Positions 6,312 to 15,477 of a stretch of 36,753 nt of DNA are shown piece after piece (within the stretch, counting starts at the first letter, position 1; each line of letters starts with the position of its first letter). A program made the position numbers and the translations under genes. The notes under the pieces are model-generated. The model did not search any database and had not been told where the DNA came from. It worked only from the letters and a program-made list of their open reading frames with translations. Source of the DNA: Candidatus Changshengia sp. (GTDB taxonomy: Bacteria > Chloroflexota > Dormibacteria > Aeolococcales > Aeolococcaceae); contig PLAK01000092.1 of NCBI GenBank assembly GCA_003134115.1, forward strand, positions 4,926 through 41,678, given 5' to 3'.

Positions 6312-8570
6312 GTGGCACCGCGTCCTCGGCAGTCCTCGCCGTCGGCCGTCCCAGAACCGGGGCCGGCTACGGCCGCGACCCCGCCACCATCGCCCGCCGG
6401 GCCGGCTCCATCGGCCGCGGCGCCGGTCGCGGGCCATCCGTGGCCGGGCCAGCACTTTCCGCTCGGTGCCCATTGGGACGGCAACGGCACCAACTTCGCG
6501 CTCTTCAGCGCCAACGCCGAGAGGGTGGAGCTGGTGCTGGTCAACCCGGACGGGAGCACACGGGAGATCTACGAGCTCTCGGATCGGACCGACCTGACCT
6601 GGCACGGCTACCTGCTCGGGGTCGGCCCGGGAACCCGCTACGGCTACCGGGTCCACGGCCCCTACGAGCCGGCCGCCGGCCGCCGCTTCAACCCCCGGAA
6701 GCTGCTCCTCGATCCGTACGCGCGGGCCCTGACCGGGGCGATCGAGTGGATGCCCGAGGTCTACGGCTACGACTGGGACCGGCGGATGACCGACGACGTC
6801 CGGAGCGAACTCGACTCCGCCGGCCACGTCCCGCTCTCGGTGGTGGTCGACAACCGCTTCGACTGGGCGGGGACGCCGCCTCCCCGCATCTCCTGGGCCG
6901 ACACCGTCGTCTACGAGACCCACGTCCGCGGCTTCACGATGCGCCATCCCAACGTGCCCGAGCACCTGCGCGGAACGTACGCCGGGCTCGGCCACCCCGC
7001 CGCCATCGGGCACCTCAAGGCGCTCGGCGTCACGGCCGTCGAGCTGATGCCGGTGCACGCGTTCATCGACTCGGGCCGTCTGCACCAGCTCGGCCTGCGC
7101 AACTACTGGGGCTACGACACCATCGGCTACTTCGCCCCCGAGGGCCGCTACGCGGCGGCGGGCGACCAGGGCGGCCAGGTCGTCGAGTTCAAGCGGATGG
7201 TGCGTTCCCTCCACGCCTCCGGGCTCGAGGTCTTCCTCGACGTCGTCTACAACCACACCGGCGAGGCCAACCGCCTCGGTCCGACGCTCTCCTTCCGGGG
7301 CATCGACAATCAGGCGTACTACTATCTCGACCCCCACGATCGTCGCCACTACTGGGACGTGACCGGGACGGGTAACACGCTCAACGCGGGCGCGCCTCAG
7401 ACGCTGCGGCTGATCATGGACTCGCTGCGCTACTGGGTCACCGAGATGCACGTCGACGGCTTTCGCTTCGACCTGGCATCGGTGCTCGCCCGCCAGTTCT
7501 ACGAGGTCAACAAGCTCGCCGCCTTCTTCGACATCATCCACCAGGACCCCGTGCTGGCCGAGGTGAAGCTGATCGCCGAACCCTGGGACATCGGGCCGGG
7601 CGGATACCAGGTCGGCAACTTCCCGGTGGGGTGGGCGGAGTGGAACGGCAAGTACCGCGACACGGTTCGCGATTACTGGCGCGGCGCTCCCATCGGCGTC
7701 GCCGACCTCGCCTACCGACTGACCGGGAGCAGCGACCTCTACGCGGACGACGGCCGCGGACCGAGCGCCAGCATGAATTTCGTGACCGCCCACGACGGCT
7801 TCACCCTGCGTGACCTGGTCTCCTACGAGCACAAGCGCAACCAGGCCAACGGCGAGGAGAACCGGGACGGCACCGACGACAACCGCTCCTGGAACTGCGG
7901 GGTCGAGGGCGCCACCGACGACGCCGAGGTGAACGAGGTGCGGCTGCGCCAGCAGCTCAACTTCATGGCCACCCTCCTGCTCTCCCAGGGCTGTCCGATG
8001 ATCGTCGCGGGGGACGAGATGGGCCGCACCCAGCAGGGGAACAACAACGCGTACTGCCAGGACAACGAGGTCTCCTGGATCGACTGGCAGCACGACGACC
8101 CGGGGCTGTTCCGTTTCACCCGCCGGCTGATCGCCCTGCGCGCCCAGCACCCGGCCCTCCGCCGCCAGCACTTCTTCACCGGCCGGATCGTGGGCGGAGG
8201 TCTGAAGGATGTTCGCTGGCTGCGACGCAACGGCGTGGAGATGACCGATGAGGACTGGGGCAGCCACGAACGCCAGTCGCTCGCGATGATCCTCGACGGA
8301 GGCCTGATCTCCGACCGGACGTCGACCGGGGAGCGAATCGTCGATGACACCCTGGCGGTGCTCCTGCACTCGTCCGGAGAGGCCTGTGACTGGGATCTGC
8401 CTCCCGGGACCTGGCAGGTGATCCTGGACACCGCCCAGCCGGACGAGGATCCCGGCACTCGTGGGGTCCGCACCCCGGAGCGTCTCCAGGTCGAGGGGCG
8501 GTCGCTGGTCGTCCTCCGGCTCAGCGAGCCCGCGACCGCGGGTGTCCCAGCGGCTGCGTCCGGGCGCTAG
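6312..8570 (+). CDS. glgX: Glycogen debranching enzyme (isoamylase type, GH13_11)
   Basis: This 752-residue enzyme cleaves alpha-1,6 branches of glycogen. A CBM48-like N-terminal domain (HFPLGAHWDGNGTNFALFS) precedes the barrel. Catalytic residues are Asp387 in GFRFDLA, Glu423 in AEPWD and Asp495 in TAHDGFT. A C-terminal beta domain follows, with the insert typical of GlgX. The frame is open far upstream, opposite malQ, but GTG 6312 is the only start between the malQ promoter region and the conserved domain. It leaves a ~40-residue Pro/Ala-rich N-terminal extension that may be partly untranslated. The dedA-like gene follows by 7 bases. Confidence 0.93.
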   Translation: MAPRPRQSSPSAVPEPGPATAATPPPSPAGPAPSAAAPVAGHPWPGQHFPLGAHWDGNGTNFALFSANAERVELVLVNPDGSTREIYELSDRTDLTWHGYLLGVGPGTRYGYRVHGPYEPAAGRRFNPRKLLLDPYARALTGAIEWMPEVYGYDWDRRMTDDVRSELDSAGHVPLSVVVDNRFDWAGTPPPRISWADTVVYETHVRGFTMRHPNVPEHLRGTYAGLGHPAAIGHLKALGVTAVELMPVHAFIDSGRLHQLGLRNYWGYDTIGYFAPEGRYAAAGDQGGQVVEFKRMVRSLHASGLEVFLDVVYNHTGEANRLGPTLSFRGIDNQAYYYLDPHDRRHYWDVTGTGNTLNAGAPQTLRLIMDSLRYWVTEMHVDGFRFDLASVLARQFYEVNKLAAFFDIIHQDPVLAEVKLIAEPWDIGPGGYQVGNFPVGWAEWNGKYRDTVRDYWRGAPIGVADLAYRLTGSSDLYADDGRGPSASMNFVTAHDGFTLRDLVSYEHKRNQANGEENRDGTDDNRSWNCGVEGATDDAEVNEVRLRQQLNFMATLLLSQGCPMIVAGDEMGRTQQGNNNAYCQDNEVSWIDWQHDDPGLFRFTRRLIALRAQHPALRRQHFFTGRIVGGGLKDVRWLRRNGVEMTDEDWGSHERQSLAMILDGGLISDRTSTGERIVDDTLAVLLHSSGEACDWDLPPGTWQVILDTAQPDEDPGTRGVRTPERLQVEGRSLVVLRLSEPATAGVPAAASGR

Positions 8571-8577
8571 TCCGACT

Positions 8578-9246
8578 GTGCTGTTGGCCTCGCTGACCGG
8601 GTTCGCGTCTGGATTTGTCCAGCATTGGGGCTACCTGGCGGTGTTCCTGCTCGCCGGGATCGAGAGCCTCTGCGTGCCCTTCCTTCCCGGCGAGACGGCG
8701 CTGCTCACCGCCGCCGCCCTCGCGGTGAAGCTGCACCTCGCCATTGGCGGGATCATCGCGGCGGCCGCGGCCGGCCCCATCGTCGGGGGCAGCCTTGGCT
8801 ATGCCGTCGGCTGGTGGGGGGGTTACCGCCTCCTGATCCGCTACGGCGCGCGCGTCGGCCTCGGCCAGCCCCAGGTCAAGGTGACCCGCTACCTCTTTCA
8901 GCGTGATGGGGGGAAGGTCGTCTTCCTCGGCCGGTTCGTCCTCGTGCTGCGCAGCTTCGCCGGGCTGCTGGCCGGCGCGGGCCGGATGCCGCCGCTCGCC
9001 TTCCTCTTCTTCAATGCGGCCGGCAGCGTGGTCTGGGCGACGGCCTACGGGCTCGCGGCCTACGCGGCGGGCAGCGCGCTCCTCGGCCTCAGCGGGTGGC
9101 TCGCGGCCGGCTTCGGCCTCGCGGCCGCCGCCATCGTGGTGGCCGGCCTGCTCCTCTTGCGCCGCCACTCCGCCCGTCTGGAAGCGCGGGCCGAAGCGGC
9201 CTTTCCAGGACCAATGGCCGGTTATCCGGGAGGTCTCCCCCTCTGA
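8578..9246 (+). CDS. DedA family (VTT domain) membrane protein
   Basis: This 222-residue integral membrane protein carries the DedA signature: FLPGETALL (Glu39) in the first re-entrant region, and GRFVLVLRSFAGLLAGAGRM with the conserved Arg pair in the second. Several hydrophobic helices follow, ending in a basic tail. DedA proteins act in phospholipid (undecaprenyl phosphate or phosphatidylethanolamine) flipping and membrane homeostasis. GTG 8578 gives family-typical length; the frame extends further upstream only inside glgX. It follows glgX by 7 bases and is probably cotranscribed. The lipid substrate is not predictable. Confidence 0.88.
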   Translation: MLLASLTGFASGFVQHWGYLAVFLLAGIESLCVPFLPGETALLTAAALAVKLHLAIGGIIAAAAAGPIVGGSLGYAVGWWGGYRLLIRYGARVGLGQPQVKVTRYLFQRDGGKVVFLGRFVLVLRSFAGLLAGAGRMPPLAFLFFNAAGSVVWATAYGLAAYAAGSALLGLSGWLAAGFGLAAAAIVVAGLLLLRRHSARLEARAEAAFPGPMAGYPGGLPL

Positions 9247-9325
9247 ATCGAGGTCCACGCCGGCGCCGTCCAGTTGCTGGCCCGAGCCCGGCGCGAGAGA
9301 CGCCCACGGGGATGCGGCGCCAGCG

Positions 9326-10186
9326 CTACGCGGTGCCGGGATGGATGAGGTCGGAGGAGGCCACGCGCATCAGCCCCGCCTCGTGCTCATCGGATTCGCG
9401 GTCCAGGTGCTCGATGCGGTCCTCCAGGGCACGTCTCTCAGCGGCATCCATGGGCGGAGCGGCGGGACCGGTCACGGCGCCCCCGACGGCGAGCGGCCCG
9501 AGCGCGCTGATCAGCCAGCGCCTCGCCACAGGGCCAGCGTGGTCACGGGACATGGTGAGCTCCTGGCCCCACCGCACCAGGTCGGGCGAACCCTCGACGA
9601 CCTTGTCTCGCTCGTCCATCTCGCAGAGCGACGAGACGGCGTCGATGCGAACGCCGACCCGCTCCGGCGAGTCCACGCGAATCACGGAGGCGTCGAGGAT
9701 TTCGAGGTCGCCGCGCACTCGGCGCCGGCCTCGAGCGCTCAGTGACTCCACCTCATGCCGGACCGCCTGACCGACCTCCTCGGTCACGTAGACGCGGCAC
9801 CGGTCAGGCTCGGAGAGGGAGACAGCGGCCTGCAGATGGGCGAACGCGTCGCGGGCGCACGACAGCACGTCCTGGCGGTTGAAGCCGGCGACCGCCACCG
9901 CCTCGGCATCGGTATCCCCAGTGGCTCCCGCGAGCGGCGACGCCGGCGAGGCGGCGCCGGGGACGCCGAGCTCCGGTTGAGGGTCCGGGATCTCCTCGGG
10001 ATTGGCGAGCGGGGTGCTCAACTCGAGCGTCGGGAGCTTCAGCTCGGGGAACCTGAGCTCCGGGAACTGCGGTTCCGGCAGTTCCGTCTCGGGGACGTCC
10101 ACGGAGGCGATTGTCGCGCCCGGGCGGGCGGGATCGCTGTGGCGGTCGGGAGGTGGCGTACGCGCCATCCCGCCCCTGCCTATCAT
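9326..10186 (-). CDS. Tim44/NTF2-like domain protein with PEL repeat
   Basis: This 286-residue protein has no signal peptide or clear membrane segment. Residues 33-57 are five tandem five-residue units of Glu/Thr-x-x-Leu/Phe-Pro type, followed by a Pro/Glu-rich linker to about residue 95. Residues ~100-225 resemble the Tim44-like/NTF2-like fold: an amphipathic helix (FNRQDVLSCARDAFAHLQAA), a YVTEEV segment and a closing RRWLISAL strand. The C-terminus (AERRALEDRIEHLDRES) may form a short coiled coil. ATG 10186 is used; ATG 10168, preceded by AGGGG, is an equal alternative. Function is unknown; family members bind lipids or act as membrane-associated scaffolds. Confidence 0.65.
   Translation of the reverse strand: MIGRGGMARTPPPDRHSDPARPGATIASVDVPETELPEPQFPELRFPELKLPTLELSTPLANPEEIPDPQPELGVPGAASPASPLAGATGDTDAEAVAVAGFNRQDVLSCARDAFAHLQAAVSLSEPDRCRVYVTEEVGQAVRHEVESLSARGRRRVRGDLEILDASVIRVDSPERVGVRIDAVSSLCEMDERDKVVEGSPDLVRWGQELTMSRDHAGPVARRWLISALGPLAVGGAVTGPAAPPMDAAERRALEDRIEHLDRESDEHEAGLMRVASSDLIHPGTA
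10016..10090. repeat. Five 15-bp degenerate tandem repeats
   Basis: A 75-base block made of five 15-bp units, on the plus strand of the form GGG-A-rich-codon-AGCTC, encodes the PEL pentapeptide array of the Tim44-like protein. The units are diverged but keep the period exactly. Confidence 0.7.
10181..10186 (+). promoter_or_regulatory. -10 element of the glucuronate operon
   Basis: TATCAT upstream of manD fits TANNNT and would place the transcript start near 10193. It overlaps the ATG of the divergent Tim44-like gene. No -35 box is evident. Confidence 0.4.
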
Positions 10187-10187
10187 G

Positions 10188-10201
10188 GGTCAGATCCGAC
10201 C
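10188..10201. promoter_or_regulatory. Candidate operator of the manD operon
   Basis: GGTCAGATCCGACC is a 14-bp near-perfect palindrome (12 of 14 positions symmetric) that spans the predicted transcript start just after the -10 element. The half-site GGTC/GACC recalls GntR-type operators, but no regulator of that family is in the window. Confidence 0.35.
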
Positions 10202-10223
10202 ATGAGGCGACAGGGGTGACAGT

Positions 10224-11444
10224 GTGAAGATCATCGACGCCAAGGTCATCGTCACGTGCCCGGGGCGCAACTTCGTGACCCTGAAGCTCACCACCGACGA
10301 GGGCATCACCGGGGTCGGCGATGCCACCCTCAACGGGCGCGAGCTCGCCGTGGCCAGCTACCTCACCGATCACGTCTGCCCGCTGCTCCTCGGACGGGAC
10401 GCCTCCCGCATCGAGGACACCTGGCAGTTTCTCTACAAGGGCGGCTACTGGCGCCGGGGCCCGGTCACCATGACCGCGATCGCGGCCGTCGACACGGCCC
10501 TCTGGGACATCAAGGGCAAGGTGGCGGGGCTGCCCGTGTACCAGCTGCTGGGCGGCCGGAGCCGCGACGGCGTCACCGTCTACGGGCACGCCAACGGCGA
10601 GACCGTGCCCGAGGTGCTCGACGAGGTGGCCCGTTTCCTGGAGCTCGGATACCGCGCGGTCCGCGTGCAGGTGGGCATCCAGGGGATCAGCTCGATCTAC
10701 GGGGTGAGCCCTGACACCGCCCACCGCGAGTCCGGGTACGTGCCCGCGGCCGCGACCACGGCCGAGGGTTCGGACTGGTCCACCGCCCGCTACCTGCATC
10801 AGATACCCGCGCTCTTCGAAGCGGTCCGGGAGCGCTTCGGTTTCGACTTTGCACTCCTCCACGACGCCCACCACCGGCTGACCCCGATCGAGGCCGCCCG
10901 GCTGGGGCGGCGGGTCGAGGAGTACCAGCTGTTCTGGCTCGAGGACCTGGTGCCGGCGGAGCTGCAGGAGGGCTTCCGGATCATCCGGCAGCACACCACG
11001 ACGCCGCTTGCCGTGGGGGAGGTGTTCAACTCCATCTGGGACTGCCAGCAGCTCATCACCGAGCAGCTCATCGACTACATCCGCGCCGACGTCGTCCACG
11101 CCGGCGGGATCACCCACCTCCGCCGCATCTTCCAGCTGGCCGACCTCTACCACGTCCGGAGCGGCTCCCACGGCGCCAACGATCTCTCCCCCGTCTGCCT
11201 CGCCGCCGCGCTGCACCTCGACATCTCCATCCCCAACTTCGGTATCCAGGAGTACATGCGGCACTCCGCGGAGACCGACGAGGTCTTCCCGCACTCCTAC
11301 CGCTTCGCCGACGGCTACCTGCACCCCGGCGAGGAGCCCGGCCTCGGGGTCGACATCGACGAGGGGCTGGCCGCGCGGTACCCATACCAGCGCGCCTACC
11401 TGCCGACCAACCGTCTGGTCGACGGCACGGTGCACAGCTGGTGA
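10224..11444 (+). CDS. manD: D-mannonate dehydratase (enolase superfamily)
   Basis: This 406-residue enzyme dehydrates D-mannonate to 2-keto-3-deoxy-D-gluconate. The sequence follows the ManD subgroup closely: [19 protein letters not shown], the Arg147/Tyr159 catalytic dyad, metal ligands Asp214, Glu240 and Glu266, and His216 and His316 in the barrel. It differs from the unrelated UxuA family that usually does this step. The GTG start is preceded by AGGGGTGA. It is the first gene of a four-gene set with kdgK (4-bp overlap), uxaC and uxuB, which supports a true catabolic mannonate role rather than one of the low-activity side members of the subgroup. Confidence 0.93.
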   Translation: MKIIDAKVIVTCPGRNFVTLKLTTDEGITGVGDATLNGRELAVASYLTDHVCPLLLGRDASRIEDTWQFLYKGGYWRRGPVTMTAIAAVDTALWDIKGKVAGLPVYQLLGGRSRDGVTVYGHANGETVPEVLDEVARFLELGYRAVRVQVGIQGISSIYGVSPDTAHRESGYVPAAATTAEGSDWSTARYLHQIPALFEAVRERFGFDFALLHDAHHRLTPIEAARLGRRVEEYQLFWLEDLVPAELQEGFRIIRQHTTTPLAVGEVFNSIWDCQQLITEQLIDYIRADVVHAGGITHLRRIFQLADLYHVRSGSHGANDLSPVCLAAALHLDISIPNFGIQEYMRHSAETDEVFPHSYRFADGYLHPGEEPGLGVDIDEGLAARYPYQRAYLPTNRLVDGTVHSW

Positions 11445-12523
11445 CGCCCCGCCTCGAGATTCCGCCCTCCGGAGCGCTGGACTTCCTCTCGCTCGGGGCG
11501 CTGGTGATCCGTCTGGATCCCGGTGACGTCCCCTTCCAGAAGGCCACCGAGTGCCGCATCCATGTGAGCGGTGCGGAGTACAACGTGGCCGCCAACCTGG
11601 CCAGCTGCTTCGGCCTGCAGACGGCGGTCGCCTCCGCCTGTGTCGACTATCCGATCGGCCAGCTCGTCGCCGAACGGGTGCGCGCCATGGGTGTCCGCGG
11701 CATCTACCGCTGGTCTCCGCACGACGGGGTGCGCGGTCCCAACATTGCCACCGTCTACAGCGATCGCGGCTTCGGCATCCGCCCGCCCCTCGTCTTCTAC
11801 AACCGGGCGGGCGAGGCCGCCGCCCTGCTCGGACCCGGTGACTTCGACTGGGCCAGGATATTCGGAGAGGGGGTGCGCTGGTTTCACTCGGGCGGGCTCT
11901 TCGCCGCGCTCTCCGAGTCGACCAGCGAGCTGATCATCGAGGGGATGCGCGCCGCCAGGGCGGCCGGCGCCGTGATCTCCTTCGACCTCAACTATCGGGA
12001 GAAGCTCTGGGCAACTCGCGGCGGCCGGCCGGAGGCGCAGGCGGTGATCGGCCGGATCGTGGAGAACGTGGACGTGCTGCTCGGCAACGAGGAGGACGTC
12101 CAGCAGGCTCTCGGCATCTCCGGCCCCGCGCCCGGCGCCGGGGGAGGCATGGAGGTGAAGGGCTTTGTGGGCCTGATGGAGCGGGTCCGCGAGCGGTACC
12201 CGAACCTGGCTGCGATGGCGACCACGCTGCGTGATGTCCGCTCCGCCAATCGCCACGTCTGGAGCGCCGTCGCCAGGGTCGGAGACGAGACCTTCGCGGC
12301 GCCCAGCACCGAGCTGGATGTCTATGACCGGGTCGGCGGTGGCGATGGTTTCGCGGCGGGCTTCATCTACGGTCTGCTCGCGAGCGAGCCGCCCGAGCAG
12401 GCGCTGCGTCTCGGATGGGCGCACGGCGCCCTCGTCACCGGATACCCGGGGGACACCACCATGGCGACGCTCGCCCAGGTGCGCGCCGTCGCGGCGGGGG
12501 GCGCCGCGCGGATCCAGCGATAG
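11441..12523 (+). CDS. kdgK: 2-keto-3-deoxygluconate kinase (PfkB family)
   Basis: This 360-residue PfkB-fold sugar kinase phosphorylates KDG to KDPG for Entner-Doudoroff cleavage. It has the N-terminal [11 protein letters not shown] sugar-binding motif, [10 protein letters not shown], and an anion-hole/catalytic motif [10 protein letters not shown] with Asp302; the usual GAGD is GGGD here. The GTG start overlaps the manD stop (GTGA, 11441-11444). KDG specificity is inferred from the manD-uxaC-uxuB context and overall similarity. A KDPG aldolase is not in the window. Confidence 0.88.
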   Translation: MTPRLEIPPSGALDFLSLGALVIRLDPGDVPFQKATECRIHVSGAEYNVAANLASCFGLQTAVASACVDYPIGQLVAERVRAMGVRGIYRWSPHDGVRGPNIATVYSDRGFGIRPPLVFYNRAGEAAALLGPGDFDWARIFGEGVRWFHSGGLFAALSESTSELIIEGMRAARAAGAVISFDLNYREKLWATRGGRPEAQAVIGRIVENVDVLLGNEEDVQQALGISGPAPGAGGGMEVKGFVGLMERVRERYPNLAAMATTLRDVRSANRHVWSAVARVGDETFAAPSTELDVYDRVGGGDGFAAGFIYGLLASEPPEQALRLGWAHGALVTGYPGDTTMATLAQVRAVAAGGAARIQR

Positions 12524-12558
12524 GGGGCGGGGCCCCCGCCACCCAGGGAGGAGCTTCT

Positions 12559-13974
12559 GTGGCCAGGATCGATCTCCACCCGGATCGCCTGCTCCCGGTC
12601 GAACCGGCCCGGCGAGAGGTGGCCCGGCGCCTCTACGAGACGGTGCGAGACCTGCCGATCGTCTCGCCGCACGGGCACGTGGACCCGCTCCTCCTCGAGC
12701 AAGACCGTCCCTTCGACAATCCGGCGGCGCTGTTCATCACTCCGGATCACTACGTGACCCGCATGCTCCACGCCCACGGCGTGCCCCTCACCGAGCTGGG
12801 CATCCCGCGCCGCGATGGGAAGGGGGGCGCCGCCGATCCCCGCGAGATCTGGCGACGGCTGTGCGAGCGGTGGGACGTCTTCCGTGGCACCCCGTCCCGC
12901 TACTGGCTGGAGGCGGCGCTGGCCCAGGTGTTCGACGTCCCCATCCGCCCATCCGCCGCCGACGCCGACCTCATCTACGACCGCCTCATGGAGCGCTTCG
13001 CACTCCCCGAGTACCGGCCGCGGGCCCTCTTCGACCGCTTCGGGGTGGAGGTGCTGGCGACCACCGACGACCCCTGCGGCGATCTCTCCGCCCACCGCAG
13101 CCTGCGCGACGACCCGTCCTGGAAGGGGAGGGTGGTACCGACATTCCGCCCCGACGCCTACCTCGACCCGTCGCTGCCGGGCTGGGCCGGTCGGGTTGAG
13201 CAGCTCGGCAGCTCCGCGGGCATCGACACCGCCTCATACGGCGGCTACATCCAGGCCCTGGAGGCCCGGCGTGCCTTCTTCATCTCGCACGGGGCCACCG
13301 CCACCGACCAGGGCCCTCCCGACGCCGGCAGCGTGGTCCTCACGCCCAACGAGGCGGCGCAGCTCTTCGCGAGAGCCCTGCGGGGCACGGCCAGCCCGGA
13401 GGAGCGGAGAGCGTTCCGGCAGCACATGCTCTGTGAGATGGCCCGGATGTCCTGCGACGACGGGCTGGTCATGCAGCTGCACCCCGGCGTCTTCCGCAAC
13501 CACCACCCGCCGACCTGGCGGGACTTCGGCACCGACGTCGGCGCCGACATTCCGGTCGCGATCGAGTTCACCCGCGCTCTGCAGCCCCTGCTCGGCCTCT
13601 ACGGAACGCACCCCAACTTCCGGATGGTCCTCTTCACCCTCGACGAGACCACCTGGTCGCGAGAGCTGGCGCCGCTCGCCGGTTTCTACCCGTCGGTCTA
13701 CCTCGGAGCTCCGTGGTGGTTCCTCGACACGCCGGACGCGATGCTTCGTTTCCGAGCGGCGGTCACCGACACGGCCGGCTTCGCCAAGACGAGCGGATTC
13801 GTCGACGACACCCGAGCCTTCTGCTCCATCCCGGTGCGCCACGACACGGCGCGACGCATCGACTGTGCCTACCTGAGCCGGCTGGTGGTGGAGCATCGGC
13901 TGGACGAGGACGAGGCGGTGGAGACCGCCAAGGACCTGGCTCACCGGCTTCCGCGCGAGGTCTTCCGGTTTTGA
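12559..13974 (+). CDS. uxaC: Glucuronate (uronate) isomerase
   Basis: This 471-residue amidohydrolase-superfamily enzyme converts D-glucuronate to D-fructuronate (or galacturonate to tagaturonate). The metal-binding motif SPHGHVDP has His38 and His40, and length and end-to-end similarity fit UxaC. GTG 12559 follows a strong Shine-Dalgarno sequence (AGGGAGGAG), which settles the start within a frame open back to 12415. The stop overlaps the TTG start of uxuB. With manD as dehydratase the glucuronate branch is the natural reading, since galacturonate would need altronate enzymes. Confidence 0.93.
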   Translation: MARIDLHPDRLLPVEPARREVARRLYETVRDLPIVSPHGHVDPLLLEQDRPFDNPAALFITPDHYVTRMLHAHGVPLTELGIPRRDGKGGAADPREIWRRLCERWDVFRGTPSRYWLEAALAQVFDVPIRPSAADADLIYDRLMERFALPEYRPRALFDRFGVEVLATTDDPCGDLSAHRSLRDDPSWKGRVVPTFRPDAYLDPSLPGWAGRVEQLGSSAGIDTASYGGYIQALEARRAFFISHGATATDQGPPDAGSVVLTPNEAAQLFARALRGTASPEERRAFRQHMLCEMARMSCDDGLVMQLHPGVFRNHHPPTWRDFGTDVGADIPVAIEFTRALQPLLGLYGTHPNFRMVLFTLDETTWSRELAPLAGFYPSVYLGAPWWFLDTPDAMLRFRAAVTDTAGFAKTSGFVDDTRAFCSIPVRHDTARRIDCAYLSRLVVEHRLDEDEAVETAKDLAHRLPREVFRF

Positions 13975-15365
13975 CCCGGCTCAACCGCGGGAGCTGGCCG
14001 TCGGCCGGTCCGCCCCGGCCGGTCCGCGCCGTGCACCTCGGCCTGGGTGCGTTTCATCGCTCGCACCAGGCCTGGTACACGGAGCATGCCGCGGACGCGG
14101 AGCCGTGGGGGATCGCCGCCTTCACCGGGCGGAACCCCGGAGCGGCGCAGCGGCTGCAGGCGCAGGACTGCCTCTACACGCTGGTGGAGCGCGGCCCCGA
14201 GCGCGACCGATCCGAGGTGGTCGCCAGCATCAGCGCCGCGCACGACGGTGACGATGCAGGAGCCTGGGCGACGTACCTCGCATCGCCGCAGGTGGCCCTG
14301 GTGACGATGACGGTCACGGAGGCCGGATACCACCTGGATGGCGCTGGGCACCTCGATCTCGGTCACCCGGAGGTCGCCGCCGACATCGAGCGTCTGCGCG
14401 TGCCGAGCGCCCAGCCGGTGCCCCCGGTCCGCACCATGCCGGGGCGGCTCGTGGCCGGCCTCGCGGCCCGCCGGATCGCGGACGGCGGACCGATCACCAT
14501 CGTCCCCTGCGACAACCTCCTGGGCAACGGTGACGCGACCCGAACCGTGGTCCTCGAGATGTGCCGCGCGGTGCAGCCCCACCTGGACGCCTGGATCTCG
14601 ACCAGCGTCTCGTTCGCCTCCACGGTGGTGGACCGGATTACACCTGCCACCACGGCAGGCGACCTGGTGTCGGCGGAGCGCGCCACCGGCCGTGAGGACC
14701 GCTGCGCCGTGGTGACCGAGCCCTACAGCGAGTGGGTCCTCTCGGGAGACTTCCCGGCCGGGCGGCCCGCGTGGGAGAGTGCCGGCGCCCGCTTCGTGAG
14801 CGACGTCAAGCCGTTTGCGGAGCGGAAGCTGTGGCTCCTGAACGGTGGCCACTCGCTGCTCGCCTACGCCGGCTCCATGCTCGGCCACGCCACCGTCAGC
14901 GAGGCCCTGGCCGACCGGCGGTGCCGGGAGTGGCTGGAGGAGTGGTGGGATGGCGTCACCATCATCCTCGGGCTCCCCGAGGACGAGGTGGCCGTCTACC
15001 GCACGGCGCTGCTCGCTCGCTGGAGCAACCCGCGGATGACTCACACCCTGAGCCTCATCGCCCGGGACGGATCGCAGAAGCTCATCCAGCGGGTGATCCC
15101 GGTGATCCATCGCTACCGGGAGGCGGGAGAGCCCGCACCACCCGGGGCCGGGCTGATCATCGGCGCCTGGCTTGCCCATCTCCGCGGCTCCCACGTCGAG
15201 ATCAGCGACCCCCGCGGCGGGGAGCTCATCACCCTGGCCGCGGGCGAGCGACACGGCGCGGCACGCTCCATCCTCGATGCTCTCGAGCCTGGTCTGGGCG
15301 CGAACAGCGCACTGGTGGCGCAGGTCGCCGCAACCTGCCTGGAACTGGAGAGCATGGGTGCGTGA
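13971..15365 (+). CDS. uxuB: Fructuronate reductase (mannitol dehydrogenase family)
   Basis: This 464-residue NAD(H)-dependent polyol dehydrogenase reduces D-fructuronate to D-mannonate. The N-terminal VHLGLGAFHRSHQAWY motif and the catalytic segment KLWLLNGGHS (Lys286, Asn291, His294) are family hallmarks. The TTG start at 13971 overlaps the uxaC TGA (TTGA); the upstream open frame is antisense-like shadow. Mannitol, arabinitol and altronate enzymes share this fold; fructuronate is assigned from the uxaC and manD neighbours. Confidence 0.88.
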   Translation: MTRLNRGSWPSAGPPRPVRAVHLGLGAFHRSHQAWYTEHAADAEPWGIAAFTGRNPGAAQRLQAQDCLYTLVERGPERDRSEVVASISAAHDGDDAGAWATYLASPQVALVTMTVTEAGYHLDGAGHLDLGHPEVAADIERLRVPSAQPVPPVRTMPGRLVAGLAARRIADGGPITIVPCDNLLGNGDATRTVVLEMCRAVQPHLDAWISTSVSFASTVVDRITPATTAGDLVSAERATGREDRCAVVTEPYSEWVLSGDFPAGRPAWESAGARFVSDVKPFAERKLWLLNGGHSLLAYAGSMLGHATVSEALADRRCREWLEEWWDGVTIILGLPEDEVAVYRTALLARWSNPRMTHTLSLIARDGSQKLIQRVIPVIHRYREAGEPAPPGAGLIIGAWLAHLRGSHVEISDPRGGELITLAAGERHGAARSILDALEPGLGANSALVAQVAATCLELESMGA

Positions 15366-15399
15366 ACCGCCAGCGCTCCGATTCCGTCCCGACGCGCTG

Positions 15400-15405
15400 T
15401 ATGAT
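15400..15405 (+). promoter_or_regulatory. -10 element of xylAB
   Basis: TATGAT lies in the 112-base gap between uxuB and xylA, with TGTATG repeated 8 bases apart (15398 and 15406). A transcript would start near 15412, giving a ~65-base leader. No clear -35 box is seen. Confidence 0.4.
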
Positions 15406-15422
15406 TGTATGTGACCCGAACG

Positions 15423-15436
15423 AACGGTAATCCGTT
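15423..15436. promoter_or_regulatory. Candidate xylA operator
   Basis: AACGG-TAAT-CCGTT is a 5-bp-arm inverted repeat about 11 bases after the predicted start of transcription, a position suited to a repressor. The ROK regulator encoded at 18181-19389 is the obvious candidate to bind it. Confidence 0.35.
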
Positions 15437-15477
15437 GCCCACGTTGGACGACATGACGATTGCTGAGGGAGGAACTC

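Noticed and set aside
6207-8369. 720-codon minus-strand open frame opposite glgX
   Set aside because: It is a shadow of GlgX, which has all catalytic motifs on the plus strand.
4158-8570. 1470-codon plus-strand frame as a giant fusion with GlgX
   Set aside because: Its first ~700 codons are antisense to malQ, which is clearly real. GlgX homology begins only after about 6430.
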